A stretch of 64,000 nt of DNA, from the NCBI GenBank assembly GCA_902806595.1, contig CADCXC010000001.1, positions 124,001 through 188,000 on the forward strand, read 5' to 3'. This document shows, in pieces, positions 21,811-33,551 of the stretch. Position 1 is the first letter of the stretch; each line of letters begins with the position of its first letter. The stretch comes from Pyrenopolyporus hunteri (taxonomy: Eukaryota; Ascomycota; Sordariomycetes; Xylariales; Hypoxylaceae). Below the pieces are notes generated by a model. The model was not told the origin of the DNA and did no database searches. It worked only from the letters and a program-made list of their open reading frames with translations. The position numbers were made by a program, and so were the translations under genes.

Positions 21811-23729
21811 TTATTCGGTCCACGTCCGGGTATGTTTGAACTTCGTCGGTGGAGGAGTATTCGAATAGTTCTGAGTGACGTCAGTCGCAATTATTTCATC
21901 ATGAACAGTATTACCCTTACTAATTAGTATCCCGGGCAAAGCCCACATCCTCGAGAAATGTTCTAAGAATAACAGCAGGATATTTTCAATCCGGGATAGT
22001 TTAGTAGAGAGCGGCGATGATGCGTCTGTGATGCAGCTTCGGTGTAGATTCGTGACCCGCAGAGCGACGAATACTATTATACAGATTGCTGGATTTGCGC
22101 AGGATGAGAACCGGCTATCCCACTGCTCAATAATGGAGAATACATCCAGACAGGCTTCAAGGCTCTGGTGCCAGTTGTCTAGCCACTCAGACTCGTTCGC
22201 ATTGAAGTCCTGCGGCCAGGATATTACGAAACGCGTCATTTGCAAGTGCAGGATATTCGTCATTCGGATACAATGCTGGGTGTCGGACTCGGCTTCCAGA
22301 ACGTTGCGTTTTGGGTCGAGATATCGCGATGGTAGAGCGAGACGGAATGATGTAAGCGTATTCTTTAAAGCCTCGACTTTATAGCGGACCTGTTTCCCCG
22401 CGATTCTGAGCCTCAACACGTTTCCAGCTTGGCGTAGGATGGTAGTAGTAAGGATGTGCATATTGAATTCCCTTTCGCCAGGGTTCAGCATGACGTCTTG
22501 TGCTGTTCTCCAGAGTTGGTCCATGTCGTCCGATAGAAATAGCTTGGGAGAACATGGGACTTCTTCGTCGATGAACGATCTTCTAGTAAGCGCCGTGCCG
22601 ATGATCTCCATATCTATTACGAATGGTGTACCCAAAGACATATTGGAGTATGAGTCGAGGCAGTAGACGCACCACCATACGTATCTCCAGCTTTCTATTT
22701 CGTCCTCCGTGGCTAGCTCGGGGTCGTAAGCAGAGCATAACTCAGGGTTATCGATTTGATTGAGTCCCATAGCATAAGCCTTGCGTGTCAACCGGCTAAT
22801 CTTCAGCCACGCCTGCGGTCCGGGGAACTGATGAAACTCGTAATAGGCCATCAGACATTCCTGCCTGAAGTGGTCCAGAGTGCTATGAGAGCTTGATGAA
22901 TCAAGATCATGGGCTGTTCCCATAAGGAGTGAGTCTATGCACATGTTTACGTCTTCGGATCTCCAAAAACTGATGGGTCCTAGTATCTTGGCCGTAACCG
23001 CCACCATAGCTACAACTAACTCGTAACGAGCCACACCTCCTTCGTACAACTTAAGGAACATCCCTCTGTGGAATAACGGTATTGCAGGGTGCACATCGTC
23101 GAAGAATCGTAGCAGACTTTGAAGGGTCAAAAATAGATTCGAATCATATTTACCAAAATAGGTAAGGTTGAAACTAACATTTCTTTTTCTTGGACCGGAT
23201 CTAGGTAGTATCCAGGGAAGCTTGTCTGACTGAACGTAGGAACAGTCGCAGAGAGGTAAGGTAAGAGGCCTGGGCCCAATTCGTTCAAGCTAGTCGACAG
23301 GCATCCGGGAGTATTTTCCCCGCGGAGTAATGAAGTTTCGGTCGGATATGGTGTGTTTACAACCACGCCTTGTGGGTTATTCGCATGTGTATTAGAACCA
23401 AATGACTGGATTGGGTCTGATTTTGCGTCTGAACTGGCGCCGGCTCTTACTCGAGTTCCTCGCGGCGGACCGGGCCTTCGTCTTTCTCTCGAATATGTAC
23501 AGGGGTAGCTGACCTCAGAGCAGCGAGAGCAACAGGGCCGCCGTAGGTCACCTGCAGAAGCGTTAGCCTCCTACCTAGGCGGTATCGGGGCATATGCGAG
23601 TTGTCTGTTTTACACTTCACTTTCTTCCTGCAACAACGTATTAATACTCTTTATCACGGAGATATTTATAACATGATTAGTAGCTACGAACCTAATGCAT
23701 CGATCGCAGACCCGGCTGTTAGGAGGCAT
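21811..23729 (-). CDS. Zn2Cys6 transcription factor with Fungal_trans domain
   Basis: Four exons: 23729-23692, 23627-23614, 23551-23179, 23116-21811 (1731 nt, 576 residues). Exon 2 is only 14 bases. Splicing it in gives an N-terminal zinc cluster C8-x2-C11-x6-C18-x6-C25-x2-C28-x6-C35, with CIRKKVKCDLRRPC. Without it the cluster is broken. Intron 2 has a GCTAACG branch point. Intron 3 (GTTAGT to CAAAG) joins the linker to LLRFFDDVHPAIPLFHRG, the start of the Fungal_trans domain, followed by AYAMGLNQ and the diagnostic WRYVWWCVYCLDSYSNMSLGTP. It is a nuclear DNA-binding regulator. It is divergent from the FAD hydroxylase at 24793 with palindromic CCG/CGG sites between, so a local regulator role is plausible. 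Confidence 0.88.
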
Positions 23730-24792
23730 CTTTGATTGGCTAGCTGTATTAGTTAAAAACAGAGTCATTTCGCGTTTTACTAGTTATTTTGACGAATTGC
23801 TGTGTCACCTGATACTCCTTTGCCGTTGTTACCTTCAATATGGATAGATATAATATAAATGCGCGGGCGTGTTTTTGTTGGGATTTCCCGACTTCTCTCT
23901 TTTCCGCTTACGTCCGTGGATACGTGGCTGAAGGCGTAAGCAGTTGTGGCTTACTGCAATATACGCCATAAAAGCCCCTATTCAGCCATCACCGCTCCCC
24001 CTTTTTTGGGGGAGTGGAAAAAGAAATGTACAGCTTTGAATTGCGACGGGCTTAATTATCGGCTGGCTCCTCCACCTCCTCCCTCTAGTTTTATTCATCC
24101 CATACGACGCTCGACTGAACACGTCAAACTAATAGCAGATGCATGACCTTTTAAGCATATTTATCCCTAAATGGCACGGTGCCAGACATGGTTCAAAATA
24201 CGACGTTGACACCTGTCGTTATCCTTCTAAGCCATTTTCTTTCTAGGTGCGAAAATGTACACGAAATTCAAATAATACTAACGCTTAGATTCCGTACGAT
24301 TTCATAATCTCGAGTGAGAGAGATATGACTACTTCCCCAAATTCAACACCACTTCGTGCGAATAAAATTACCAGCTGGCAAACATCTTCAACCGATCATA
24401 TCTGGGAAACATGATCGAAATTCTCTTGGCTGTATCGTGCGAAGCATGATCTTGGCTGAATGGTGAATGGGAGGGTCCTCCGCGGAGGAACCCCAATCTT
24501 GCTCCGGAGGAACTCAACACCAATAATCTGACGACGCAATGTTGTATGTTTGCCCGAAGATGTTAATTTTCTAGATGCGCCGCGGACGCCATTGGCCGCT
24601 TTTTACTGAGTACTGTGCTGTATCTTAATATACGGTAACATGATTTCTCACCTTTGATTATAAGCTTCGCTCGAAATTCCATCTTTTCTCACTCGTTTCT
24701 CTTTTTCTTAATTAAAGAAGACATTAAGGAGGCCTGATTGAATCGAGCAATTTTCACTCCTTGCTCGTGTAACAACTTCCTGGCAATTGAGG
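23730..24792. promoter_or_regulatory. divergent promoter region, regulator / FAD hydroxylase
   Basis: This 1.06-kb gap between two divergent start codons contains no gene. It holds two palindromes listed separately, and the heptamer CATGATC twice, at about 24411 and 24445. Confidence 0.5.
24476..24509. promoter_or_regulatory. candidate Zn2Cys6 operator: two CCG/CGG palindromes
   Basis: TCCTCCGCGGAGGA at 24476-24489 is a perfect 14-bp palindrome with an everted CCG/CGG pair. CTCCGGAG at 24502-24509 is a second, 8-bp palindrome. Zn2Cys6 dimers bind paired CGG triplets, and a gene for one lies next door. Confidence 0.5.
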
Positions 24793-26776
24793 ATGGAAGA
24801 GACTGAAGTCATCATCGTTGGGGCGGGTCCAGCAGGCCTAGCGTTGGCACTATCCCTAGTCAAATTCAAAGTTCACGTACGCGAAGCAACTTCTTTTGAG
24901 AGAAGAAGAATGTTCTACTAATCATTCCAATAGTCCGTCATATTGGAGAAAGATTCAGAGATCACGCAAGATCCAAGAGGCGTTTATCTGACCCACGATT
25001 CTGTTCGCATCTTGTGGGACCTTGGCCTCGGCGACAGCCTAGAGGACATTGGCCATGGTAAATAGTCACTGACCTTATCGGGGAGGATTCCTGCTAACGT
25101 ATGCATTTGAGGGCCTTCTACGGTGAATTTTCACCGATCCTCGTTTGTGAACAAGCCCTTTTTCGGGTTCAACCTGGATTATGACACGTGCTGGCAAGCT
25201 CTACCCAACGCCGTGCTTCATATCCAACCGAGACTGGGTAAAATTCTTATCTATTCTCTGAGAAAAGCTCGGTGGTTAGTCTAACGAGTTAACAGAAAAT
25301 GCGATGCGAAAGAAAGTTACGGAGTCGCCGTTCTGTAGTTTGCGGTGTGGGTCTGAAGTCGTAGGCAAACAGCAGGAGGGAGAATACCCTGTTATCACCT
25401 ACCAAGACGAGAAAGGGCTCCGTCGGACAATTCGAGGGTCCTTCGTTGTTGGGGCTGATGGAAAGAGAGGTGTAGTACGAAAGAAGTTTCTCGAGCAATC
25501 AGCCGGCATCAAGCAAGTCGACAGCACTTATCGTTATGACGGAACGTGGGTTGCGGCGAACCTCAAGCTCACGGTACCAACACAGGAGACGCACCCCGAT
25601 TTCCCTCTGTGGGGGCTTGGGTTCACCCCCGAGGCTGTCTACGATCTCTTTTGGCCTAAAGGCTGGCATTTCTGTACCCCGCCAGGAAAGGCCACTGCTT
25701 GCGGAAGGTTTGGTCCTCATACGGAGCGAATGTGGCGCTACGAGTTCGAGCAGAACGACTGGGACGATTCCATGGATGCCGAGAAGCTGTTATTAGAGAA
25801 TATCACGCCTATGATAACTCGTAAGGAGGATGGAGCGGGTAAACCGTTTGCTTGCGGCGAAGTCACGTATCCGGCCGATTGTATCAACATTATCCGATGC
25901 CGTCCATTCAGGTTCACGCACAAAGTCGTCAACAAATGGTACGACGACCGTACTATCTTGATTGGCGATGCAAGTCACGTCTTCCCACCATTCGGCGGAC
26001 AGGGTATCGCGAGCGGATTGCGCGACGCGCACCAGCTAGCATGGCGTATATCACTGCTCCAGCTCTCGCCGACGAGCGATGGAGCGTATCGTGATCGTAT
26101 TCTAGGAGCTTGGGCACGGGAGCGTGACCAAGGCGTCAAAGATGCGGCGGCCATTACTGATATGAATGGGCGATTGTGCAATCAGGGGGATAGCTTCGGC
26201 TTCTGGCTGCTGCGTACCATTTTTTGGCTGCTTAGCTTCATTTCCAGGGCTTTCGTCATGACCAGTCCCGTGTCCTTAGCAGAAAATAGGGGCTACCAAT
26301 GCGTCGAAGGAGGCTTCTTCCTGAAAAAATTCGGAGGTGGAAGACGCCTAGCGCAGATCTACCTGGAGTCGAATCGCCAACCTCCTATTCTGTCGGATCG
26401 GTTGATAAGCGGCACAGAGACAGTGATGACCTTATTAATCATAGTCAGAGGTGACTACCGAGGTCCGGTCGCAGAAGCAGAGGCAGCTCTCAGAACGGTT
26501 AACCTTAATTCATCGATCCTTTCCGAGAAGTCTCTTCGGATCTTCTTCCCTAACAGTTACTCCGGAAAGGGTGAAGTCGAAGCCTATTACCCCGCGTCAG
26601 CCCAACGCCTCAGAGACCTAAACATAGATGCTAAGCCGGGATACGATTCCTCCAACTATTTGCGACGATTTGACCCAGCCACGAAGTTTGCCATCATACG
26701 CCCCGATTTCTTTACGTTCGCTCTTGCAAAGACCGGGGAAGAACTGGTTTTATGCCTCAGAGCGCTTAGTAGCTAG
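24793..26776 (+). CDS. FAD-dependent aromatic hydroxylase (PHBH/MhpA-like class A monooxygenase)
   Basis: Four exons: 24793-24876, 24934-25057, 25112-25237, 25296-26776 (1815 nt, 604 residues). The dinucleotide-binding GAGPAG is at residues 10-15 in a perfect beta-alpha-beta start, followed by VILEKD. The DG motif is at 164-167 (GADG). The second FAD motif is at 335-348 (GDASHVFPPFGGQG). This order defines group A flavoprotein hydroxylases, which use NAD(P)H and O2 to hydroxylate phenolic rings. The closest general type is the 3-(3-hydroxyphenyl)propionate hydroxylase group, but substrate cannot be assigned. Intron 1 has a TACTAAT branch point. The C-terminal 150 residues are typical of the thioredoxin-like tail of phenol-hydroxylase relatives and less conserved. 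It is a cytosolic enzyme. Confidence 0.9.
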
Positions 26777-27550
26777 ATACAGTAGGCAAATTTCTTATAT
26801 CTAGGTCCCTAAGAATTCATAATATTTGATGATTCTACGACAAATCGAATGATTATAATATATAGGTAGGTACACAAAGTGATTATGAGCCAACACTTCC
26901 AATAACCCAAGTCGTATCCGTATCCCCGGTATTTTGGACTGCTCGACGATATCTTCGTTTTGGCTCAACAAGCACAGACCACCCAGAATGCATCCTTAAT
27001 ATATGGGCGTATTAGATAAATCTCATCCAGCAACAGAGTCAAGTTGGCCGGGTACGTATATTCGGCTCCCCACTCTGCTTATTGGAAGACGTGTTATCGG
27101 CGGAGTATATTCACTCGAATATTAAACGTTGGTGCGGCGCATATGTTGGCAGATCAAGGGAGGCTTAGCTTTGTACACGCCCTTGTTGATATGACATGTA
27201 TCATACTGAGATGAGGATCCTCGACTACTCGTTTGACTATATCCTAATCGAATATTCTCAAGCCACGGGTATTGCTGATAGCCGTGTAATGCTTACCGTA
27301 CGAGATGAATAGCCAATTATCGAAACTGGCTTGCTTCCCGTGCATACCGTTGGTCCTGGCCCCTGTTCGATTCCCGCTATGGGGATTTACTTGGGGACTC
27401 AGTTCCCGAAGGAATGATAAGATGGGTATTTCGGGCTCTAGGATGACTCATTGTATTTGTTGGTATATATTCTTCTTTGAATACTTCTGCTGGATTCGAC
27501 TTTCGGTGATTGTCTCAATAACTCATTACTCCTCATTCATTACTCCGACA
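26777..27550. other. intergenic before the GFA gene
   Basis: No independent gene is supported. A frame from an ATG at 27305 runs into the GFA gene in phase, but its 82 extra residues look unlike any GFA protein and are probably leader sequence. Confidence 0.5.
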
Positions 27551-28092
27551 ATGCCAACGGGAAGCTGTCTATGTGGAGAAATCCAAATCGCCTACGAAGG
27601 CGAGCCTGTGCACAGGGTGAGCTCCCTCAGACACCCTTACTAGAACGTAGCTAATCGCCGAAGTCAATTTGCCATTGCCACGATTGCCGTAAAATTGCGA
27701 CCACGCAGGTCTTCCAGGTATTGAAGACTGGCTTCTCGGTAACTAAGGGCCAGCCAAAGGTTTATACGAAGGTGTCGGACCACGGAAACGTAAGCGTTCT
27801 AAACTCACCTGGGGATATTAGGGCCTGTGACCTAACATTCGTGTGTCTGACGTAGGAAATCTCAAACCATTTCTGCTCGACATGTGGTACTATCCTGTAT
27901 CGGAGCGGGGGAACACCAAGAAACAGCGATAAAATGGGTATCCGTGCTGGTGTGTTGGACGACCAAAGCATTCTAGACACTCCGCCGGGCGTTGAGGTGT
28001 ATGTTGAGAGACGTCCTCCGTGGGTCAAGCGCGTCGAGGGGGCGATACAATTAAACGGGAAGTATGAGATCGTTACCGAAGAGAAGTCGTAA
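27551..28092 (+). CDS. GFA / CENP-V domain zinc protein
   Basis: Three exons: 27551-27616, 27664-27789, 27856-28092 (429 nt, 142 residues). It shows the GFA zinc signature in order: SCLCGEI (Cys6, Cys8), CHCHDCRK (Cys25, Cys27, Cys30) and CSTCGT (Cys71, Cys74), then TxxYR and the usual GIRAGVLDD. The fold binds structural zinc and is named after glutathione-dependent formaldehyde-activating enzyme, although most fungal members have no proven substrate. The length matches small fungal members. I chose the ATG at 27551 because MPTGSCLCGE is the typical start. It follows the FAD hydroxylase on the same strand and is the last gene before the 28.6-kb element. Confidence 0.9.
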
Positions 28093-28397
28093 TCTACACT
28101 GTATGAATCCAATGTCTCGTGGAATGCCGGTAGCCGGTTAGTGAACCGTACTATTCCATCCTCAACATGCGTGACATCCTTGGGTTAAGTCCACATAAGC
28201 GAAAGGCATGGAAAGAAGTTAGGGACTCTGCGTGGAGAGGTTCTCTTAAATTATGAGCATTGCTACCGGTTCGACGATTTCCAACGATTTATTAGACTAG
28301 GTTTTAAGTAGGTTAGACTCTGATCCTCTCTTAAAGGAGAGCCCAGGAAAGGGGTAAGTGAAAAAATGATGGCGTTGGAGTAACGGCGGGGTATAGG
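28093..28397. other. intergenic up to the element edge
   Basis: No gene is seen. Composition is normal up to the left inverted repeat. Confidence 0.55.
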
Positions 28398-28495
28398 CTG
28401 GACGAAGTCCTGGAAACCGCTAAACCGCCATTTATTTTTATTTTACCGTACTGTTTAGCATATAGTGCGACATATCGTACTCTTAATTATTAAAG
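28398..28495 (+). repeat. left terminal inverted repeat of the 28.6-kb element
   Basis: It contains AACCGCTAAACCGCC and ATTTTACCGTACTGTTTA. Read against the reverse complement of the right edge, roughly 80 bases align without gaps, with about ten differences, mostly transitions. The flanking host DNA has normal composition. Confidence 0.85.
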
Positions 28496-30200
28496 CTATA
28501 TATATGGTTTAACGTATATTTTTATCTAATTATATAATGTTAAAAGATATTAATTAAATTAAATATTTATTTAAATATTTAAATAAAATAATAAAAATTA
28601 TTAATTAATTATTATTAAAAGTAATTTTATATATTTTATAAATTTACGACGTAATTAAATTTAAATTTTACGATTTAATATACGCGATATATTATCGAAA
28701 AAAAAAAAATAAAAAAAAAAAAATAAAGATATTTTATCGTTTAATACGATTATAAAAAAATTTAATTCGTTTTTTTTATTAAATAATTTACCGTTTTTAA
28801 TTAATAATTTATCGTATTCGATTAACGATATATTATTTTTAATTATTAATTTAATATTTTTAATCGACGAGTCGATTTTATCGATATATAACGTCGAAAT
28901 TAATAAATTTAAATATTTAAATATAAATGTTTTTAAAAAAGTTATATTATTAAATTTTTTATATAATTAAATTATTTTAAAAATTAAAATTTTTTATTTA
29001 AATTATAAATATAACCACGGTTTATTATTATATTTCGACGGTTCGAACGGCGGAAATATTTTATATTATTTAATATATTATATTTATTATATCGTAATTA
29101 AAAATTATTAACGTAACGACGAAAAATTAAAAAAAAAAATATCGTTTTAAATAATTTATATTTATTTAAAAATCGAAAAGGAAATAATTATATTAATTCG
29201 GTTAAAAATAACTTAATTTTACGAAATAAAAAATATTTTTTTTAAGTGTTTAAACCGTTTAAACCGTTAAAAAAACTTTCGTTATCGAAAAAATTTCGAA
29301 AAATAATTTAAAAAACTTTTTTATTATTTTTATTTATATAATTAAAAATATAAATTTAAAGAAATATCGAATGTATATATATGTTTTTTATTATTATATT
29401 TTTTTTTATTAATAATTATTTTAATAAATTTTAACGGATATAATTATTTAATTATTATATTTTTTAAAAATTAGATATATTCGAAAAAAAATAAATTATT
29501 AAAAATATTTAAATTTTTTAAAACGTTTAAGTTTTTTTACGGGTAATAAAAATTTATAAATTATTATTTAATCGGGGATATTTATTTTATTAATAAATGT
29601 TACGTATTTTTTTACGAAAAAAAAATTAAACGTTAATTTACGCGAAACGATATGCGTTTATATATATCGAATTAAATAAATTACGATTTTAATCGAAACG
29701 AATAATATAATAAGATTTTTTTTCGTTATAATTTATATTATATTTACGATTTAAGGATATTTTTTATATTTTCGAAATATATAACGTTTATAAATTATAA
29801 TAATTTTTAATACGTGTTTTATATTTATATTATATAAAAATTATTTAATAATAATTATATTAATTAAAAGTATTTCGTTAATTATTATAATCGATAATTA
29901 AATTTTTTTATGATATTTTTTTCGCGTATTATTTAATTCGATTCGTTTAAAGTTTTTTTAATATTTATTATATATTAATTTTATATAAAAATATATTAAA
30001 GCTTTTTAAAATATATAATATTATTTCGAAAAAATATAAATATATTTATAAAATTAAAAGAATATTAATATTTTTCGTTAATAATAAATATTAAATACGA
30101 TCGAATAAAAATATTAAACCGTTTAAATTTAAGTCGTAATTTAAACCGCCGTTTAATAAAAAATATAAATTAAATAATTTAAAAAATAATATTAATAAAC
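28496..30200. other. AT-rich degraded DNA next to the left TIR
   Basis: No intact gene. Around 29017-29075 a short plus-strand stretch reads like protein (LLLYFDGSNGGN) before stops resume; I cannot place it in a family. An element's own transposase or recombinase would be expected near such an edge, so this is where to look for it. Confidence 0.4.
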
Positions 30201-30396
30201 AACGAAGTAACGATAAAAAAAACGACGAAAAAAACGATAAAAAAAACGACGAAAAAAGCGACGAAAGGGGCGACGAAAAAAATAATAAAAAAAGCGACGA
30301 AAAAAATAATAAAAGTAATAATAAAAGTAATAATAAAAGTAATAACGATAATAATAATATAAAAAATAATAAAAACGGTAACGAAAACGATAATTA
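30201..30396 (+). repeat. low-complexity acidic/Asn-rich coding remnant
   Basis: Imperfect repeats of GACGAAAAA, later AATAATAAAAGT, encode runs of Asn, Asp, Glu and Lys (units such as NDEK, SDEK, NNKS). G-to-A change from Gly/Asp/Glu codons would produce this, so it probably began as a Gly/Asp/Glu-rich linker. Confidence 0.6.
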
Positions 30397-30423
30397 ATTT
30401 AATAATAAAATTAATAACGTAAA

Positions 30424-30873
30424 TATTTTCGATATTAACGATACCCTAAAAAAACATCGAATTTTTATAAATTTAATTTATTATAAATTAAAATTCGAAA
30501 AATACGAAAATCGATTCGATTTTAATAATAACGAATATATTAATAATAATTTCGATATTAATTATTTTTTAAAAAAAAATCGAATTTTTATAAATTTAAT
30601 TTATTATAAATTAAAATTTAAAAAATATAAAAGCTTAATTAATTTTAATAATAATTGCGGAAAAAAATGTATTCGAAACGATAATTTCGTTTTTATTAAC
30701 GAAATTAAATTTATAAAAAAGTTATCGCTTCGTAGTTTTATTAATTCGATACGATTATTCGAATCGAATTTATTTACATTTATTTTTATTATTAAAAGTA
30801 ATTATATAAACGCGATCGATATTTATAAAAATAATAGGTATTTTATTAAATATATATTTAAATTTAAATTTTA
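30424..30873 (+). pseudogene. unidentified degraded ORF with 41-codon internal duplication
   Basis: About 149 codons stay open on the plus strand, unusual in DNA this AT-rich. A 123-bp unit is duplicated: RIFINLIYYKLKF occurs from about 30459 and again from about 30582. There is no start codon; the frame is closed by TAA just upstream, in the low-complexity part. The many Lys, Asn and Ile residues are what Glu, Asp and Val codons become after G-to-A change, so the original was probably acidic. I do not recognise a family. It may be the C-terminal half of one gene with the linker above. Confidence 0.4.
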
Positions 30874-32503
30874 AATTTCGAAGGATAATTTAAACGTTTA
30901 ATTTCGTTATATTAATTAATTATATATTATAAAATATAATTAATAAAAGGTTTTTATAATAATTATATATTAAAAATTAAATAAACGATCTATAATAATA
31001 AAAAAAAATGTTATTATTTATAAATTATTTAATAATTTTTTTTTTTTTTTTTCGATTTATCGTTAATAATTTTTAAAGTTTATTAATAAAAGATACGAAA
31101 ATTATAAAAAAAATATTTAAGTTTAAATTAATATATATATTTAATCGTATTTTTATATATTTAAAATTATAAATAAATTAAATAATTATTTAATTTAATT
31201 AATAATTATCGAAGTTTACTCGTTTTATTATTTCCGTTTAATATAAAATTAAAAGTTTCGAAAAAAAAAGAAAAAAAAAAAGCGGAAATATTATTATTAT
31301 TTTAAACATTATAATCAAAATATTGCGATTTACGTCGCATTATTAAATTTAGATTTAAAATAGTAATAAATATTTTTTTTTAATAAAATTAAAATAAAGT
31401 TATATTATTTAATATAAATTTAATTAATAACGTTTTTTTTAAAAAAAAAATACTTTTATTATTAAAATTAATTATAAATAACGTTACATTTATTATTAAA
31501 CTTTTTTTTATTAAAGTTAATTAACGTTAAATTAAAGAAAAAATATAATATTATATTCGAAATTTTTATAATTAATAAAAGTTAATTTATAAAAAATAAT
31601 ATTAATTTACGAAATTATATAATTATAATATAATCGAATTAAAGGTCGAATAATAAATCCTTTTAAATAAAAAAATTATTTATAACGCGAATAATTTTTT
31701 ATATTATTTATCGATTAAATTATTTTTTTATAAAAAAAAATATTAAAATATAATAATTAATACATTACATTTTAAAATAATATAAATATACGATTATAAA
31801 ATTAAATATTACGTAATAATATTTATTAAATATATTTTTATTAAAAATTAATAAATATTATTATAAAGAAATAAATTAAAAAAAAAAATAAATAAACGAT
31901 ACGTTTAAATAATTAATTAATTAATTAACGTTTATTCGATATAATTTACGTTTTTCCGTTAAATGTATAATATAATTTATAAAGTTAAAACTTATAATAT
32001 AATCGTTTTAAAATTTAAATAAATTTATTTAATTTTTTTAAAAAAAAAAATTAAATTCGAAACGAATTTTTAATAGTTTCGAAATATATTTTAAAGATAA
32101 TTATTATTACGATTATATATATTATAAATTTAAAGGTATAAAATTTAATTTATTATATTTTAATATTTTTTTTTATAAAAGTTAATTAAATTAATAAATA
32201 GTAAATATTATAATTTAATACGATTAATTTAATTTTATTAAATAATCGATTATTAAGTAAATAAAAGGTCGTAGTATAGTGTAAAGTATTAAAAATTAAA
32301 AATAAAATTTCGTTAATATTATAAAAAAAAAAAGAAAAAAAATTAAATCGCGATTTAAAAAATTACGGTTTTATATTTAGGTTTTAACGGTATATTCGAT
32401 CGAAAATTCGGTATTAATTATTTAATAAAGTTAAGTTTATTATATCGAATCGTAATAAATTATTAATTAATAATCGAAAAGTTATTATACGATTATAAAT
32501 TAA
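30874..32503. other. AT-rich degraded DNA
   Basis: No gene or recognisable motif. Confidence 0.5.
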
Positions 32504-32770
32504 TATTAAATAAATAAAAAATTATTAATTAATGATTAAAAGGTTATTATACGATTATATAATAAAAAATATAAAAATAAAAAAAATTAATTAAATTATA
32601 TGTATATAAAAGTTATAAATAAGTTAATTTTATATTAATTAATATTTATATTTTTTTTAAAAGTTTATACTTTAAATTTTCGTTACGTAAAACGACGAAA
32701 TATTTAATAAAAGTATATTTATTATTATTATCGTTACGATAAATATTTTAATATTAAATTATATTATTAT
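32504..32770 (-). repeat. 266-bp repeat family, copy A (inverted)
   Basis: The reverse complement starts ATAATAATATAA, carries TTTCGTCGTTTTACGTAA and ends TTTATTTAATA, as in the other five copies. It is head-to-head with copy B, and its length is 267 bp. Confidence 0.75.
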
Positions 32771-33285
32771 ATTAATATTAAAGTTTCGATTAAATACGTC
32801 GTCGAAATTTATATATAAAACCGCGGTTTAATTTTTTTTTTTTTTTATATATATATATAATATTAATAAAATTTGATTTTTAATTTTTAATATTATATGT
32901 CGTATTAAATTTTATTAAATTTATTAACTTCGTTATATTTTAATTTTATAAAATAATAAAATATAAAATAATTTATTATATTATATATATATTAAATTAT
33001 AAGTTTTTAAGTTATTTTTTAATTTTTTTTTTTTTAATTTTTTATAAAATTAATATAATTAATTTTTAATGTTTAGATTTCGTTTCGTAATATTACGAAG
33101 TTAATAAAATTGAAGTGGGGTATTTTATAAAGGTTTATTACGTTGTTATATAATTTAAATAATTTTATATAAAATATATTTATATATTAAAGTAAATATC
33201 GAAAATAATAATATAAACGGTAATATAAACGACGATATAAATAACGATTTAAAAATTAATATAAATATAAAATATTAAAGTTATT

Positions 33286-33551
33286 ATAATAATATAACTT
33301 TATATTAAAATATTTATTATAACGATAATAATAATAGATATATTTTTATTAAATGTTTCGTTATTTTACGTAACGAAAATTTAAAATATATATTTTTAAA
33401 ACGAATATAAATATCGATTAATACGAAATTAATTTATTTATAATTTTTAAATATATATAATTTAATTAATTTATTTTATTTTATATTTTTTATTATATAA
33501 TTATATAATAATTTTTTAATTATTTATTAACGACTTTTTATTTATTTAATA
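33286..33551 (+). repeat. 266-bp repeat family, copy B
   Basis: Same start and end as the family. It includes ATTATAACGATAATAATAA and CGATTAATACGAAATTAATT. Confidence 0.75.

Noticed and set aside
22028..22666. Plus-strand frames of 75-118 codons
   Set aside because: Both are antisense to the Fungal_trans domain of the second regulator.
27305..27550. Longer N-terminus for the GFA protein from the ATG at 27305
   Set aside because: The frame is open, but the 82 residues are low in similarity to any GFA protein, and MPTGSCLCGE at 27551 is the typical start.
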